Positions 1 to 9,160 of a DNA stretch of 64,000 nt are shown here, piece after piece; within the stretch, counting starts at the first letter, position 1, and each line of letters begins with the position of its first letter. The stretch covers positions 372,001 to 436,000 of the forward strand of contig BPGX01000001.1 in NCBI GenBank assembly GCA_026003255.1, given 5' to 3'. Below the pieces are notes generated by a model. That model made no database searches. It was not told where the DNA came from and was given only the letters and a program-made list of their open reading frames with translations. Source of the DNA: Bacteroidia bacterium. GTDB lineage: Bacteria; Bacteroidota; Bacteroidia; B-17B0; Aurantibacillaceae. The position numbers were made by a program, and so were the translations under genes.

Positions 1-39
1 TGATAAGTTATTGTTTTTTTAAGTTTTTTATTACATAGA

Positions 40-73
40 AAAAGATTGGAAGCGCTGAGAACGGCGATCTTTT
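40..73 (+). terminator. possible hairpin terminator of an upstream gene
   Basis: A 9-bp stem (40-48 with 65-73, one G-T wobble) encloses a 16-nt loop and leads into a T-rich stretch. It could end a gene lying left of the window. The T tract is interrupted by an A, so the call is weak. Confidence 0.3.
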
Positions 74-129
74 ATTCTCTTACACTGTATTTTTTGTAAA
101 AATTATTTGGTTGAAAAAAATTTTCATTT

Positions 130-162
130 TTTGATGTGTATTAAAAAAATCATGTATATTTG
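130..162 (+). promoter_or_regulatory. Bacteroidota-type promoter of the S74-domain protein gene
   Basis: TTTG at 130-133 and TATATTTG at 155-162 fit the -33 TTTG and -7 TAnnTTTG boxes of the Bacteroidota housekeeping sigma factor, with 21 bases between them. The ATG is only 11 bases after the -7 box, so the leader would be a few bases long. The same layout precedes the related gene that starts at 35948 on the minus strand. Confidence 0.55.
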
Positions 163-173
163 CAAAAAAAAGT

Positions 174-3100
174 ATGAAAAATTTTTCCATTATACTTTTA
201 TTTGGTGTAGCATTAGGGTTTGTGCATTTATCTTTTTCTCAATCTTCTCCTCCTGAAATCATTAGTTATCAAGGTGTTGCCAGAGATGCAAGTGGAAACA
301 TTCTTCCCAATCAACCCATCGGTTTGAAACTTTTAATCCATCAGGGCAGCGCAGGTGGTACGATCGTCTTTACAGAAAACCACGCTGTTACTACAAACAG
401 CTTAGGGCTATTTACCATTGAAATCGGTTCAAATTCCAGCTTATCAACCATCAACTGGGCGAATGGGCCTTACTTCCTTGAAGTACAAATGGACCCAACA
501 GGTGGAACTTCTTATGTTTCCATTGGTACTCAACAATTGTTATCTGTGCCTTACGCCCTTTATGCCAAAAACTCCTTTAGTGCCGCTATCGCATTGGATT
601 CTTATTCTACTCAAAATGCCCCTCCCTTTACCTTCACATCTTCTTCTTCCATTTCCGGTGCAACACTCTCATTAACGCAAGGCATCAATACTGCTACTAC
701 TTCCATTAGCTTTCCACTAACTCCTACTACTTCTATTTCCATGTCCTCTTCCGGTATCGCATCTGTTACTCCTCCTACTGGCACTTCCTTTACTGTACAC
801 GTTGCCCAACCCTCATTCACTTCTACAGATGGTATTACGAATATCACCGGCACTTATCCCAATTATTCCGTTACTACTACACCAACTCTTAACTTCAATA
901 CAAGTAATAATGAACTTTCCATTAGTGGTGGCAATACCGTCACCATTCCCTCTTCTACTTATGCTGCAGGGAATGGCATTTCTATTACAGGTAATACTAT
1001 AACCAACACCGCTCCTGATCAAACTATCAATATTATTCCTTCCAACACTGTAGTAAATATCTCATCCGCGTATCCCAACTATACAGTAGGAGTAGTTACT
1101 CCAACACTTTATAACGGCACCAACGTCTCTATAACTGGGTCCTATCCCAATTTCACTATCTCTGCAACGCCTTCTTTATCCATTATCGGGAATACACTAT
1201 CTATAACAGGCGGAACACCTGTAACAATCCCTGCATCACCCACTCCAACTATCATCGGAAACGGTATCACCGCTGTAACCCCTACAACTGGTGCATCTTT
1301 TACTATCAGTACACCTACACCCACTTTTGCAAACGGAACTGGCATTAATGTAAACGGAACATATCCGAATTACACTATTACCAACACAGCTCCTAATCAA
1401 ACCGTCAATATAACACCCAGCAACACGGTTGTAAATGTTTCAGGTTCTTATCCCAATTATGTAATTGGTGTAGTTACTCCGACTTTGAATAGTGGCGGCA
1501 TTACATTCGTATCTGGAACATACCCCAACTATACCATCTCTACCCCTGCTCCTACTCTTAATATCACTAATGGTACTAATCAAGCTACTTTAAGTATATC
1601 TCAAGGTACGGCTACCAGTACAAAAACCTTAACCTTCCCTGCGAGCAGTATTAGTATCAGTGGTACAGGTGTTGCAACTGTATCACCTACTTCACCCGCC
1701 AGCTCTTTTACAGTCAATGTACCTGCCCCAACTTTATCCGCCAGTACCAGCACCACAGGAATAACAACACTTACCATCAACCAGGGAAGTGGTGTAAACA
1801 CAACTACTTTTGACATTTCTCCCGCTATTAATAATAAAGCTTGGTCAATTTTAGGGAATAGTGGTACAACCGCTGGAACTAATTTTATCGGAACGACTGA
1901 TGCAAAAGACCTTGTTTTCAAAACTTCCAATACCGAACGAATGAGAATAGCCAGTAACGGAAATATTGGAATCGGAACCTCTTCACCACTTTATCCTTTG
2001 CATACCACCTATACCGGTTCTTTAAGTACAACACATTTTATTGATTATACAGCCAATTCTACAAGTTCTCCTAATAGTGGTATTTATGTATATTCTCAAA
2101 ATAATCTGAGCGGTGATATAATGGGAGGCATGTTTTGGGTATATGGTTCAAACACTGCTTCCAACTCTAAAGGAGTTGTTGCTTTTAATACAGCAAGTTC
2201 TGCTTCTAACATAGCTATAGATGCTCAATCTATTGGTTCGTCAGGAGGTACTAACATAGGTGGGTATTTTTCTGCAAGTGGATCTACTAATAATTACGCC
2301 GCAATTTTTGACCAGGGGGACGTAGGTGTTGGTACATCTAGCCCGGAATCAAAACTACATGTTGCAACTCCTTCATCGGCACAAACCAAAATACTGCAGC
2401 TTGGAAACGGGAACCAGCCCGCTTTTGAATGGATTTTTGATATAGACGGTTCTGCAAATTTTCGATTGAAAAATGAAAATCCTACTTCTCCATTTCTCTA
2501 TCTTGGTGCCAATAATTACGATATTTTTGGCATAAACACATCTTCACCAATTGGTAACGCTGATTTTGTGGTAAGTTATAACTCTGCTCATAGTACTGGA
2601 TATGCAGGCATGTATGTTAATTCTGCCTCAGGTGGATATCCTTTTTATGGCTATGCAAAAGGAGGCACTGGTTCAATATGGACTTATGTGAACAATAGTA
2701 ATAATTGGGTGGTATACAACAGTGGAGACAGAATGGTTATTACACCTTCCGGTAACGTGGGTATAGGGATAACATCTCCAAGTTCCCCCTTCCACGTAGA
2801 AGCAAATGTAAATAATTATATCGATAGAATAGTTAACTCTAACACTGGAACTAATGCTTATGGATTATTGGTTAATCTACAGGGATTTTCAGTACCAACA
2901 CCAACAGCTAATTATTTTATTGGTTTTGCTACAGGCGGCTTTATCAGAGGGACCATTACGGGGAATGGTAGTTCGGGAGTTTCATATAATACAACTTCTG
3001 ATAGGCGATTAAAAGAGAATATAAACAATTTTAATAATGCTTTAACTATCATAGAAAAATTAGAACCAAAAATTTATAATTTTATTGGTAGTTCAAAAAC

Positions 3101-3341
3101 CGAACATGGTTTTATTGCACAAGATTTATTGGAAATTTATCCTGAAGTTGTATCGGGCAGCCCCAATGAGGACCCCAAAGAAAAACCCTTGATGGTAGAT
3201 TACTCGAAATTCACTCCTCTATTAACGGCTGGACTTAAAGAACTAATGCAGCTTACAAAAGAACAGCAAAAACAAATAGATATCTTGCTTAAAGAGGTAG
3301 AATATCTTAAAGAAGAACTTAAAAAGATAAAGAAGGAATAA
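174..3341 (+). CDS. secreted repeat protein with C-terminal S74 intramolecular chaperone domain
   Basis: The 1055-residue product has a signal peptide (residues 1-22, ending FSQ) and then an N-terminal module (about 27-135, starting ISYQGVARDASG) that is shared with the protein encoded at 34323-35948. Residues about 140-560 are Thr/Ser/Asn-rich beta-type repeats with recurring YPNYT motifs. Residues 560-930 carry repeated GIGTSSP-like motifs. The C-terminus (about 940-1055) starts TSDRRLKENI, the signature of the S74/endosialidase-type intramolecular chaperone, and ends in a Lys/Glu coiled coil. In that family the domain trimerises a fibre and may cut itself off at the Ser-Asp step. I infer a trimeric surface or secreted fibre. 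No phage genes lie nearby, so a phage tail fibre is unlikely. The type IX genes that follow suggest the export route, although no standard sorting domain is visible at the end. Confidence 0.8.
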   Translation: MKNFSIILLFGVALGFVHLSFSQSSPPEIISYQGVARDASGNILPNQPIGLKLLIHQGSAGGTIVFTENHAVTTNSLGLFTIEIGSNSSLSTINWANGPYFLEVQMDPTGGTSYVSIGTQQLLSVPYALYAKNSFSAAIALDSYSTQNAPPFTFTSSSSISGATLSLTQGINTATTSISFPLTPTTSISMSSSGIASVTPPTGTSFTVHVAQPSFTSTDGITNITGTYPNYSVTTTPTLNFNTSNNELSISGGNTVTIPSSTYAAGNGISITGNTITNTAPDQTINIIPSNTVVNISSAYPNYTVGVVTPTLYNGTNVSITGSYPNFTISATPSLSIIGNTLSITGGTPVTIPASPTPTIIGNGITAVTPTTGASFTISTPTPTFANGTGINVNGTYPNYTITNTAPNQTVNITPSNTVVNVSGSYPNYVIGVVTPTLNSGGITFVSGTYPNYTISTPAPTLNITNGTNQATLSISQGTATSTKTLTFPASSISISGTGVATVSPTSPASSFTVNVPAPTLSASTSTTGITTLTINQGSGVNTTTFDISPAINNKAWSILGNSGTTAGTNFIGTTDAKDLVFKTSNTERMRIASNGNIGIGTSSPLYPLHTTYTGSLSTTHFIDYTANSTSSPNSGIYVYSQNNLSGDIMGGMFWVYGSNTASNSKGVVAFNTASSASNIAIDAQSIGSSGGTNIGGYFSASGSTNNYAAIFDQGDVGVGTSSPESKLHVATPSSAQTKILQLGNGNQPAFEWIFDIDGSANFRLKNENPTSPFLYLGANNYDIFGINTSSPIGNADFVVSYNSAHSTGYAGMYVNSASGGYPFYGYAKGGTGSIWTYVNNSNNWVVYNSGDRMVITPSGNVGIGITSPSSPFHVEANVNNYIDRIVNSNTGTNAYGLLVNLQGFSVPTPTANYFIGFATGGFIRGTITGNGSSGVSYNTTSDRRLKENINNFNNALTIIEKLEPKIYNFIGSSKTEHGFIAQDLLEIYPEVVSGSPNEDPKEKPLMVDYSKFTPLLTAGLKELMQLTKEQQKQIDILLKEVEYLKEELKKIKKE
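1002..1487 (+). repeat. internal 36-residue direct repeats in the fibre gene
   Basis: Codons 1002-1109 and 1380-1487 encode 36-residue modules (TNTAPDQ...VVTPTL and TNTAPNQ...VVTPTL) that match at 28 of 36 residues by eye. Shorter YPNY units lie between them and on both sides. This indicates growth of the fibre shaft by duplication. Confidence 0.75.
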
Positions 3342-3372
3342 CTATTTATCAAACTATAAATACACTATAAAC

Positions 3373-4155
3373 ATGAAAGTAAGAAAAATAATATCTTTAT
3401 TGTTTTTTTTAATTGGTATAATTTTTATTTATTATACTCAAACCATCTCTCCTTATGTTATCAATACTTGTGGAGGAGGTGGTGCTGTTGGAAACGTCCA
3501 TTTATACTATAACATGGGCGAGACATTTGTAAGTACGATTGATAATAGTAATAATATCATAACTCAAGGTTTCCTTCAACCCGATGCTGGAAAGTTTAAC
3601 CTATTCGCCAATTATTCCATCACGCCAGTTTCCTGTGTTGGAAAAGAAGACGGAAGTATCATCATCACCAAATCGAATACAGGAATTACACCGCAATCTT
3701 TGAATTATCAATTGTTCTGGAACGATACGCTCTGTCCGACAAACGATTGCGATGCTTTGTATAATCTCGCTCCCGGAACATACAGTGTAATGATTATTGC
3801 TTACGATGGAACACAACCTATAGACACAGTAATACTCAACAATCTGGTTATATCTCCTTCTTCCGAACCCTGCAAAATCAAAGTATTTACTTACATCAGT
3901 CCCAATGGTGATGGACAAAATGACCAATTTTATATAGAAAATATTGAAGAATATCCGGATAATATCGTCTACATTTTCAATCGCTGGGGGCAACAAATTG
4001 TCAGCATCAAAGGATACGATAATCAGGAAAACGCGTGGGGTAGTAAAAAATACCCGATTAATGTTCCTGCCGGAACATACTATTATTTAATTGACCTAGA
4101 TGGAAAAAATAAAAATATCACTAAAGGATTTTTAGAACTAATTGGAAATAAATAA
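3373..4155 (+). CDS. CHU_C (gliding motility-associated C-terminal, type B) secreted protein
   Basis: The 260-residue protein has an N-terminal hydrophobic export signal (about 1-28). A middle section contains ITPVSCVGKEDGSI, a SprB-like repeat motif. The C-terminus (about 170-260) matches the CHU_C domain: ISPNGDGQND, then IFNRWGQQI, then a final PAGTYYYLIDL strand. This domain is the type B sorting signal for export by the type IX system, and such substrates are often encoded next to a dedicated PorP/SprF protein. That is the case here, with PorP 70 bases downstream. The 31-base gap from the S74 gene suggests co-transcription with it. The ligand is unknown. Confidence 0.85.
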   Translation: MKVRKIISLLFFLIGIIFIYYTQTISPYVINTCGGGGAVGNVHLYYNMGETFVSTIDNSNNIITQGFLQPDAGKFNLFANYSITPVSCVGKEDGSIIITKSNTGITPQSLNYQLFWNDTLCPTNDCDALYNLAPGTYSVMIIAYDGTQPIDTVILNNLVISPSSEPCKIKVFTYISPNGDGQNDQFYIENIEEYPDNIVYIFNRWGQQIVSIKGYDNQENAWGSKKYPINVPAGTYYYLIDLDGKNKNITKGFLELIGNK

Positions 4156-4161
4156 ATAAAA

Positions 4162-4200
4162 GCCACGAATGCATGAATAAAAATTAGTGTCATTAGTGGC
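4162..4200. repeat. imperfect inverted repeat, GCCAC...GTGGC
   Basis: GCCACGAATG (4162-4171) pairs with CATTAGTGGC (4191-4200) with one mismatch. It lies between the CHU_C and PorP genes. It resembles the GCCACGAAT-type palindromes scattered between genes in many Bacteroidota genomes. It could act as a weak terminator or attenuator inside the cassette, since an A/T-rich run follows. Confidence 0.5.
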
Positions 4201-4226
4201 GTAAAATTTTTCTTAATAACCAATCC

Positions 4227-5177
4227 ATGAAAGCAAAAATAGTTTCTCTCTCTTTTCTCTTTGTCTTACTACAAAGTTATTTCAACTCACTTCTATCTCA
4301 GCAGGACCCTCAATACAATATGTATTTGTTCAATCAATACATTATTAACCCCGCTTATGGTGGCACACGAGAAGCATTAGCCATTGTGGCTTCTTTGAGA
4401 AATCAATGGGTGAGTTTTCCGGGAGCTCCTCAAACGGCTTATGTTTCAATGCACGCACCAATTAAAAAATATCGCTTAGGATATGGTATTGCCGCCATGA
4501 ACGATAGAATCGGAGCACGCAACACTTCAGCCGGCTATGCCAGTATTTCTTACATTTTGCCCTTGTCATCAAAATGGAAACTTTCTTTCGGGGCTCGTGC
4601 CGGTGCCACTAATTATCAATTTAATCTCAACAAAACGGAATACAAAGATGCGGACGATAATAGTTTTGCCTTGCTGAATAGTTATCAAAAAACTGTTTTA
4701 GACATGGACGCTGGACTTTATCTCTATACTCGTTCTTTTTATTTCGGGTTTAGTGCTACACATATTAATCAGGCGAGAATTATTAACAGTAGTTTTGCTG
4801 TAGGAGGAGGAACCAGCAGTGTTGTTTACAAACTCATCCCGCATGGGTTCTTTATTTTAGGTAAGTCCTTTTTCATCAATGATAATTTTTTATTGAATGT
4901 GAATTATTTACAACAATCCGTTGGCAGTAGATTTAAAGGGGATTTATCCGTCAATGCTTTAATTAAAAATCGTATCTGGTTGGGTATTTTTGTAAGAGGT
5001 GACTATGGTGGTGGCTTGCTTACACAAGTTATTATTAACAAACAAATACGAATTGGATATTCGTACGATGTAGGTGCAGGTATCAAGAGATCATTGGGCG
5101 GAACACACGAAATAATGATAGGTTGGGACATTCGAGCAAAAAACAACACCTCAGTGATAAATCCGAGATTTTTATGA
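4227..5177 (+). CDS. PorP/SprF family type IX secretion outer-membrane protein
   Basis: The 316-residue protein has a signal peptide (about 1-24, ending LLSQ). It then shows the typical PorP/SprF opening QDPQYNMYLFNQYIINPAYGG, followed by RNQWVSFPGAPQT, and ends as a predicted beta-barrel with an aromatic finish (PRFL). Family members sit in the outer membrane and hold or translocate type B CTD substrates. The gene lies between a CHU_C protein and a PorE-like OmpA protein, a common operon order for a substrate with its own PorP. The TGA stop codon is the first part of a heptamer tandem repeat. Confidence 0.9.
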   Translation: MKAKIVSLSFLFVLLQSYFNSLLSQQDPQYNMYLFNQYIINPAYGGTREALAIVASLRNQWVSFPGAPQTAYVSMHAPIKKYRLGYGIAAMNDRIGARNTSAGYASISYILPLSSKWKLSFGARAGATNYQFNLNKTEYKDADDNSFALLNSYQKTVLDMDAGLYLYTRSFYFGFSATHINQARIINSSFAVGGGTSSVVYKLIPHGFFILGKSFFINDNFLLNVNYLQQSVGSRFKGDLSVNALIKNRIWLGIFVRGDYGGGLLTQVIINKQIRIGYSYDVGAGIKRSLGGTHEIMIGWDIRAKNNTSVINPRFL

Positions 5178-5225
5178 GTTATAAGTTGTGAGTTAATAGT
5201 TATGAATTATAAGTTATGAATAATT
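5174..5225 (+). repeat. degenerate heptamer tandem repeat (TGAGTTA-like)
   Basis: About seven copies of TRAGTTR-like heptamers run from the PorP stop codon into the gap before the next gene. Similar arrays lie at 51052-51110 and 51243-51273, and a related one at 34231-34257 on the other strand. No coding function is evident. Confidence 0.7.
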
Positions 5226-5251
5226 GTAAAATATAAAAGAAAAAAAAGAGA

Positions 5252-7930
5252 ATGATGAACAAAAAGATTGTATTATCCATAGTTCTGTTAGTAACGCTGA
5301 TACAAAGCAGTTGGGCTTATTCTCAAGAACCCAAAGGAGATAAATATTACTCCAAAAAGATGTTTGCCAACGCAATAAAATATTATGAAAAGGACTTGAA
5401 AAAAAATACCAATAATGCAGATTTGCTCTATAAAATAGCCGCCAGTTATTACAACATTGGTCAGTATGATAAAGCATACAATTATTTTGAAAAGGCGTAT
5501 CAAATCAACACACACCCTTCTAATGCTGAATTTTTATTTTTATATGCTCAAACATTAAAAATAAAAGAAAAATATACAGAAGCCATCAAAGTATTCTATG
5601 CTTACCTGGAAACTAACCCCAATAATGTATCTGCCAAAAATGCTTTAAAAGTTTGTGCAGAAATAAGAAACATACTTACTAAACCTAGAGAATATGAGAT
5701 ACAAGCATTAGATGAGATTAATACAGAAAAAATAGAGTTTATTGCAGGTGTTTTTAATAGCAAACTATTGTTTATTAAAGAAACAAAAATACCAGAAATG
5801 TTTGATGATATTCATAGTAATTACGACAATGGTTATTTTTTTGATATTTATGAATACGATGTATCAAAGAAAAAAGAGAAAAAATTTTCTTCCAAACTCA
5901 ATCAGGATTATGCTTACGATGGTCCTATTGCCATCTCGCCGGATGGCAAAGAAATTATTTTCACCCGCACTACTTACAATCCAATAAAGAATATTAACAC
6001 TGCTAAATTATACATAGCGGATTATGTAAAGGGAAAAATCAAAAGCATTCGCTCTTTTGAATATAATAGCGATTCTTACAATACCGCTCATGCCTGCTAT
6101 AGTCCAGATGGGAATACATTGTTTTTTGTATCAGATATGCCAGGGGGCTTTGGACAAACCGATATATGGATGTGTAAACGAGAAGGAAATAAATGGGGAA
6201 AACCAATCAATCTCGGTGGAGACATTAATACCAGTGGCAAAGAACTATTCCCATACATGCGAAAAGATGGAAAATTATTTTTTTCATCCGATGGATTACC
6301 GGGTTTAGGAGGCATAGATATTTTTTCTGCAAAACAAAAAGAAGGTATATGGATTTTAGACAGAATGGAAAGTTTACACCTTAATAGCAGTTACGATGAT
6401 TTTGCTGTAGTATTTACATCTGATTCAACAGGATATTTTTCTTCTAACAGACCGGGCGGAAAAGGAAAAGACGATATTTATTCTTTTAAGTATAGAAATC
6501 TTTCTATGAAAATTGACGGAAAGATATTACTAACCGAAAACATCAACGACCCGGCTAAAAATGTGAAAGTATACTTATTAGATGCGTCTGGTAAAAAAAT
6601 TGATTCTACCACAACCAATCAGAATGGAGATTTTGTATTTAATTATTTGGATTACAAACAAACTTATTTAGTACAGGTAGATGACGAAGCCCCTGAATTC
6701 AAAGGGAAAGCCCGTTTTTACATGGCAAAAGACGGAAAAATTATTCGCGTAAGTAAGAAATTAAAAGATGAAAAATTTGTATTTAAACTGTTGCCTTATG
6801 AAAAATATACAATTGAAGATTTAAAGGGTGATGGCGACTTGACGTTATCAGGAAATTTTTTAATTGCCGGTAATAGCAGCATGCCACTCAAAAATGTCAA
6901 AATCATAATTAAAACACCATCCGGAGATATCATAGATACAGCCACTACCAATGAATTTGGTGCTTTTGCATTTAAATATTTAGATTATGATCAAAACTAT
7001 TTAATAACTTTTGAAGATAAGGACCTGAATCTGTCGCCCGGAACGAAGCTCATTTTAACCAACAAAGCAGGAAAAGAAATAAAATCATTTGTATACAACC
7101 CCAATCAACCCTTCAAGTTTGAATTGCTGCAAACTGATAAAGTTATCTTAAAAGAATTAGAACTATCCGATAAGGACTTGATATTTAATCTAAAAGGGTA
7201 TTTGAAAGACATAAAATTAAACCCTCTATCCAATGTGGAAGTAAAAGTAGTGGATGATAAAGATATTTTACAAACCATTAAAACAGATGATAATGGAATG
7301 TTTGTCATTGAAAATTTGAAATTCAAAAATGGTGTCTCTTTCGATATAGATGAGAATAATGAGAAACTTAAAAAATTAGATGTGATTTTGATAACAGACA
7401 ACAAAAACAGGATTATCAAACGTTTAGTAAGAGGAATGGGAGGCGACTTTAAAATTGAACTATTAGATCTTGAAAAAACAACCCTTTCACAATATACGGT
7501 AGATGACCCGTGGTTAAAAGTATTGAATCTCAAAAATGCCAAAAAGAAAGATAGCATTACCGTTATTGAAAATATCAACTATGCTTTAAATGAATATAAA
7601 TTTGATGAAGCTGGTAAAAGAATTTTAGATAAAGTTGTGCAGATATTAAAGTCCAATCAAAATTTGTACGTAGAAATTAGTTCTCACACTGACAGCCGTG
7701 CAGACGATAATTACAACCTGAAACTATCCCAAAAACGGGCGCAATATGTAGTTGATTATTTGATATTGAATGATATTGACAAATCCCGATTAAAAGCCAT
7801 TGGATACGGTGAGAAAAAATTACTGAATAAATGTGGTAATAATGTCCCCTGCACAGAAGAAGAACACGCTGTTAATCGAAGAACAGAGTTTAAAATTGTT
7901 GATAAAACGGCCAGTGAAATAAAAAACTAA
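5252..7930 (+). CDS. PorE-like TPR/PD40/OmpA outer-membrane protein of the type IX system
   Basis: The 892-residue protein has a signal peptide (1-25), TPR repeats (about 27-130), a WD40-like PD40 propeller (about 150-410, with AISPDGKEI, YSPDGNTLFF and FSSDGLPG blades), three carboxypeptidase-regulatory-like beta-sandwich segments (about 420-740), and a C-terminal OmpA peptidoglycan-binding domain (about 775-885, with SSHTDSRADD and NRRTEFK). This is the PorE/SprE-associated architecture that links the PorK/N ring to peptidoglycan, or a paralogue serving the adjacent PorP. The OmpA domain carries a Cys pair (NKCGNNVPC) shared with the protein at 12782-13996. The start ATG ATG is ambiguous by one codon. 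The next gene overlaps the stop by one base. Confidence 0.85.
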   Translation: MMNKKIVLSIVLLVTLIQSSWAYSQEPKGDKYYSKKMFANAIKYYEKDLKKNTNNADLLYKIAASYYNIGQYDKAYNYFEKAYQINTHPSNAEFLFLYAQTLKIKEKYTEAIKVFYAYLETNPNNVSAKNALKVCAEIRNILTKPREYEIQALDEINTEKIEFIAGVFNSKLLFIKETKIPEMFDDIHSNYDNGYFFDIYEYDVSKKKEKKFSSKLNQDYAYDGPIAISPDGKEIIFTRTTYNPIKNINTAKLYIADYVKGKIKSIRSFEYNSDSYNTAHACYSPDGNTLFFVSDMPGGFGQTDIWMCKREGNKWGKPINLGGDINTSGKELFPYMRKDGKLFFSSDGLPGLGGIDIFSAKQKEGIWILDRMESLHLNSSYDDFAVVFTSDSTGYFSSNRPGGKGKDDIYSFKYRNLSMKIDGKILLTENINDPAKNVKVYLLDASGKKIDSTTTNQNGDFVFNYLDYKQTYLVQVDDEAPEFKGKARFYMAKDGKIIRVSKKLKDEKFVFKLLPYEKYTIEDLKGDGDLTLSGNFLIAGNSSMPLKNVKIIIKTPSGDIIDTATTNEFGAFAFKYLDYDQNYLITFEDKDLNLSPGTKLILTNKAGKEIKSFVYNPNQPFKFELLQTDKVILKELELSDKDLIFNLKGYLKDIKLNPLSNVEVKVVDDKDILQTIKTDDNGMFVIENLKFKNGVSFDIDENNEKLKKLDVILITDNKNRIIKRLVRGMGGDFKIELLDLEKTTLSQYTVDDPWLKVLNLKNAKKKDSITVIENINYALNEYKFDEAGKRILDKVVQILKSNQNLYVEISSHTDSRADDNYNLKLSQKRAQYVVDYLILNDIDKSRLKAIGYGEKKLLNKCGNNVPCTEEEHAVNRRTEFKIVDKTASEIKN

Positions 7931-8679
7931 TGGGTATAACTAACCAATTTCTCTGGTTTAGTTTGTACGATAATAACAACTATCAGGGTACAGAGACGGC
8001 TTTTGAAGATGTAAGCCATCTTAAAGGTATTCGTGAATTACAAGAAAATACAGAAGTCGTTTATCTTGAGCTTTTGAACTTTATTGCTCAAAACGAAATG
8101 GAATCCCAGTTCAATATCACAATGGTAGAACGTCCGAAAACCTGGAAGGTGCGTTCATTACGCGTTTGGGGAGTAGAAATGTATCAATATCAAAAATTTT
8201 TTCCAAAAACAATGGAATTGCTATCTAAAATTGATAATATAGTGAACATTGGATTTAATTTGTTAGAACCTTATGCAATTATTAAACCACATCAGGGAGA
8301 TACCAATGCCATCATTCGTTGCCATCTTGGATTAGAAGTGCCCCAAAATAAAGAACATTGTTATTTAGTAGTCAACAATGAAAAAAAACATTGGGAAAAA
8401 GGAGAAATACTGGCATTTACAGATGCTTATACACATTATGCAAAAAATGAAACCAATGAAAGACGTATCATTCTTTTATTTGACATTTTAAGACCTGAAT
8501 ATATCCATAAAAAAAATCTAATTTGTGCAACAGTGATTACCAGTTTTTATTTACAACAAATTGGCAACTTCTTTCCAGCACTCTATAAATTTCCTAGGAA
8601 AATATTTAGGTGGCTATTATTTCCTATAATAAAAATAATTCAACTTGTCATTCCAATTCGTAATAAACTAAAAAAATAA
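7930..8679 (+). CDS. aspartyl/asparaginyl beta-hydroxylase (LpxO-like) 2OG-Fe(II) dioxygenase
   Basis: The 249-residue protein contains the Asp/Asn beta-hydroxylase fold with Fe ligands in PHQGDTN (His121, Asp124) and AYTHYAK (His169), and Arg178/179 as the likely 2-oxoglutarate anchor. The C-terminal 45 residues hold hydrophobic, basic stretches that may bind the membrane. Bacterial relatives hydroxylate either lipid A acyl chains (LpxO) or proteins; the sequence alone does not decide which. It starts at TAATG, overlapping the stop of the OmpA gene, so it is translated from the same message. The link to a type IX cassette is unexplained. Confidence 0.75.
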   Translation: MGITNQFLWFSLYDNNNYQGTETAFEDVSHLKGIRELQENTEVVYLELLNFIAQNEMESQFNITMVERPKTWKVRSLRVWGVEMYQYQKFFPKTMELLSKIDNIVNIGFNLLEPYAIIKPHQGDTNAIIRCHLGLEVPQNKEHCYLVVNNEKKHWEKGEILAFTDAYTHYAKNETNERRIILLFDILRPEYIHKKNLICATVITSFYLQQIGNFFPALYKFPRKIFRWLLFPIIKIIQLVIPIRNKLKK

Positions 8680-8682
8680 ATT

Positions 8683-9150
8683 ATGCAACATATTCAAATC
8701 ACTACCACCACAAAAGCAGAACAATATAAAGAATTATACGAGCAGTTAGTTCATATTTTAGATCAGGAAACAGATATGATTGCACGAATGACAACGATCT
8801 GTTCTGCCATAAAAGAAGCATTTAATTTTTACTGGATAGGATTTTACAGAGTTTTGAATGAAAATGAATTAGTAGTAGGTCCCTATATCGGAACTCTTGG
8901 TTGTTTACGAATTCAAAAAGGAAAAGGTGTTTGTGGAACAGCATGGAAATTAGAAAAAACAATAATAGTACCAGATGTTGACAAATTTGATGGGCACATT
9001 GCCTGTAGCAGTGTTTCAAAATCTGAAATAGTTGTTCCTGTTTTTAAAGATAATCAAATCATCGCCGTATTAGATATTGATAGTGAATACTACAATGCTT
9101 TTGATGAAACAGATAAAGAATGGTTAGAAAAAATTGTTGAGTTAGTGTGA
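8683..9150 (+). CDS. GAF-domain free methionine-(R)-sulfoxide reductase
   Basis: The 155-residue protein is one GAF domain, the usual length for fRMsr, and reduces free Met-R-sulfoxide in the cytosol. The three family cysteines are visible in LGCLRI, GVCGTAW and HIACSS, in the expected order, along with FYWIGFYR near the N-terminus and IAVLDIDS near the end. It follows the hydroxylase gene by three bases and is probably the last gene of this run, since efp runs the other way. Confidence 0.88.
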   Translation: MQHIQITTTTKAEQYKELYEQLVHILDQETDMIARMTTICSAIKEAFNFYWIGFYRVLNENELVVGPYIGTLGCLRIQKGKGVCGTAWKLEKTIIVPDVDKFDGHIACSSVSKSEIVVPVFKDNQIIAVLDIDSEYYNAFDETDKEWLEKIVELV

Positions 9151-9160
9151 GATTTCATTT

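Noticed and set aside
1601-1930. Minus-strand open frame of 109 codons inside the fibre gene
   Set aside because: It reflects the ACC/ACT-rich repeats of the real plus-strand gene; the product is Val-rich with no signal.
174-3341. Reading the S74-domain protein as a prophage tail fibre
   Set aside because: There are no capsid, terminase, portal, integrase or lysis genes nearby, and the product has a signal peptide.
7105-7578. Long minus-strand open frame (157 codons) inside the PorE-like gene
   Set aside because: It is a reverse-strand shadow of a well-supported gene; its translation is Ser/Leu/Phe-rich with no known motif or promoter.
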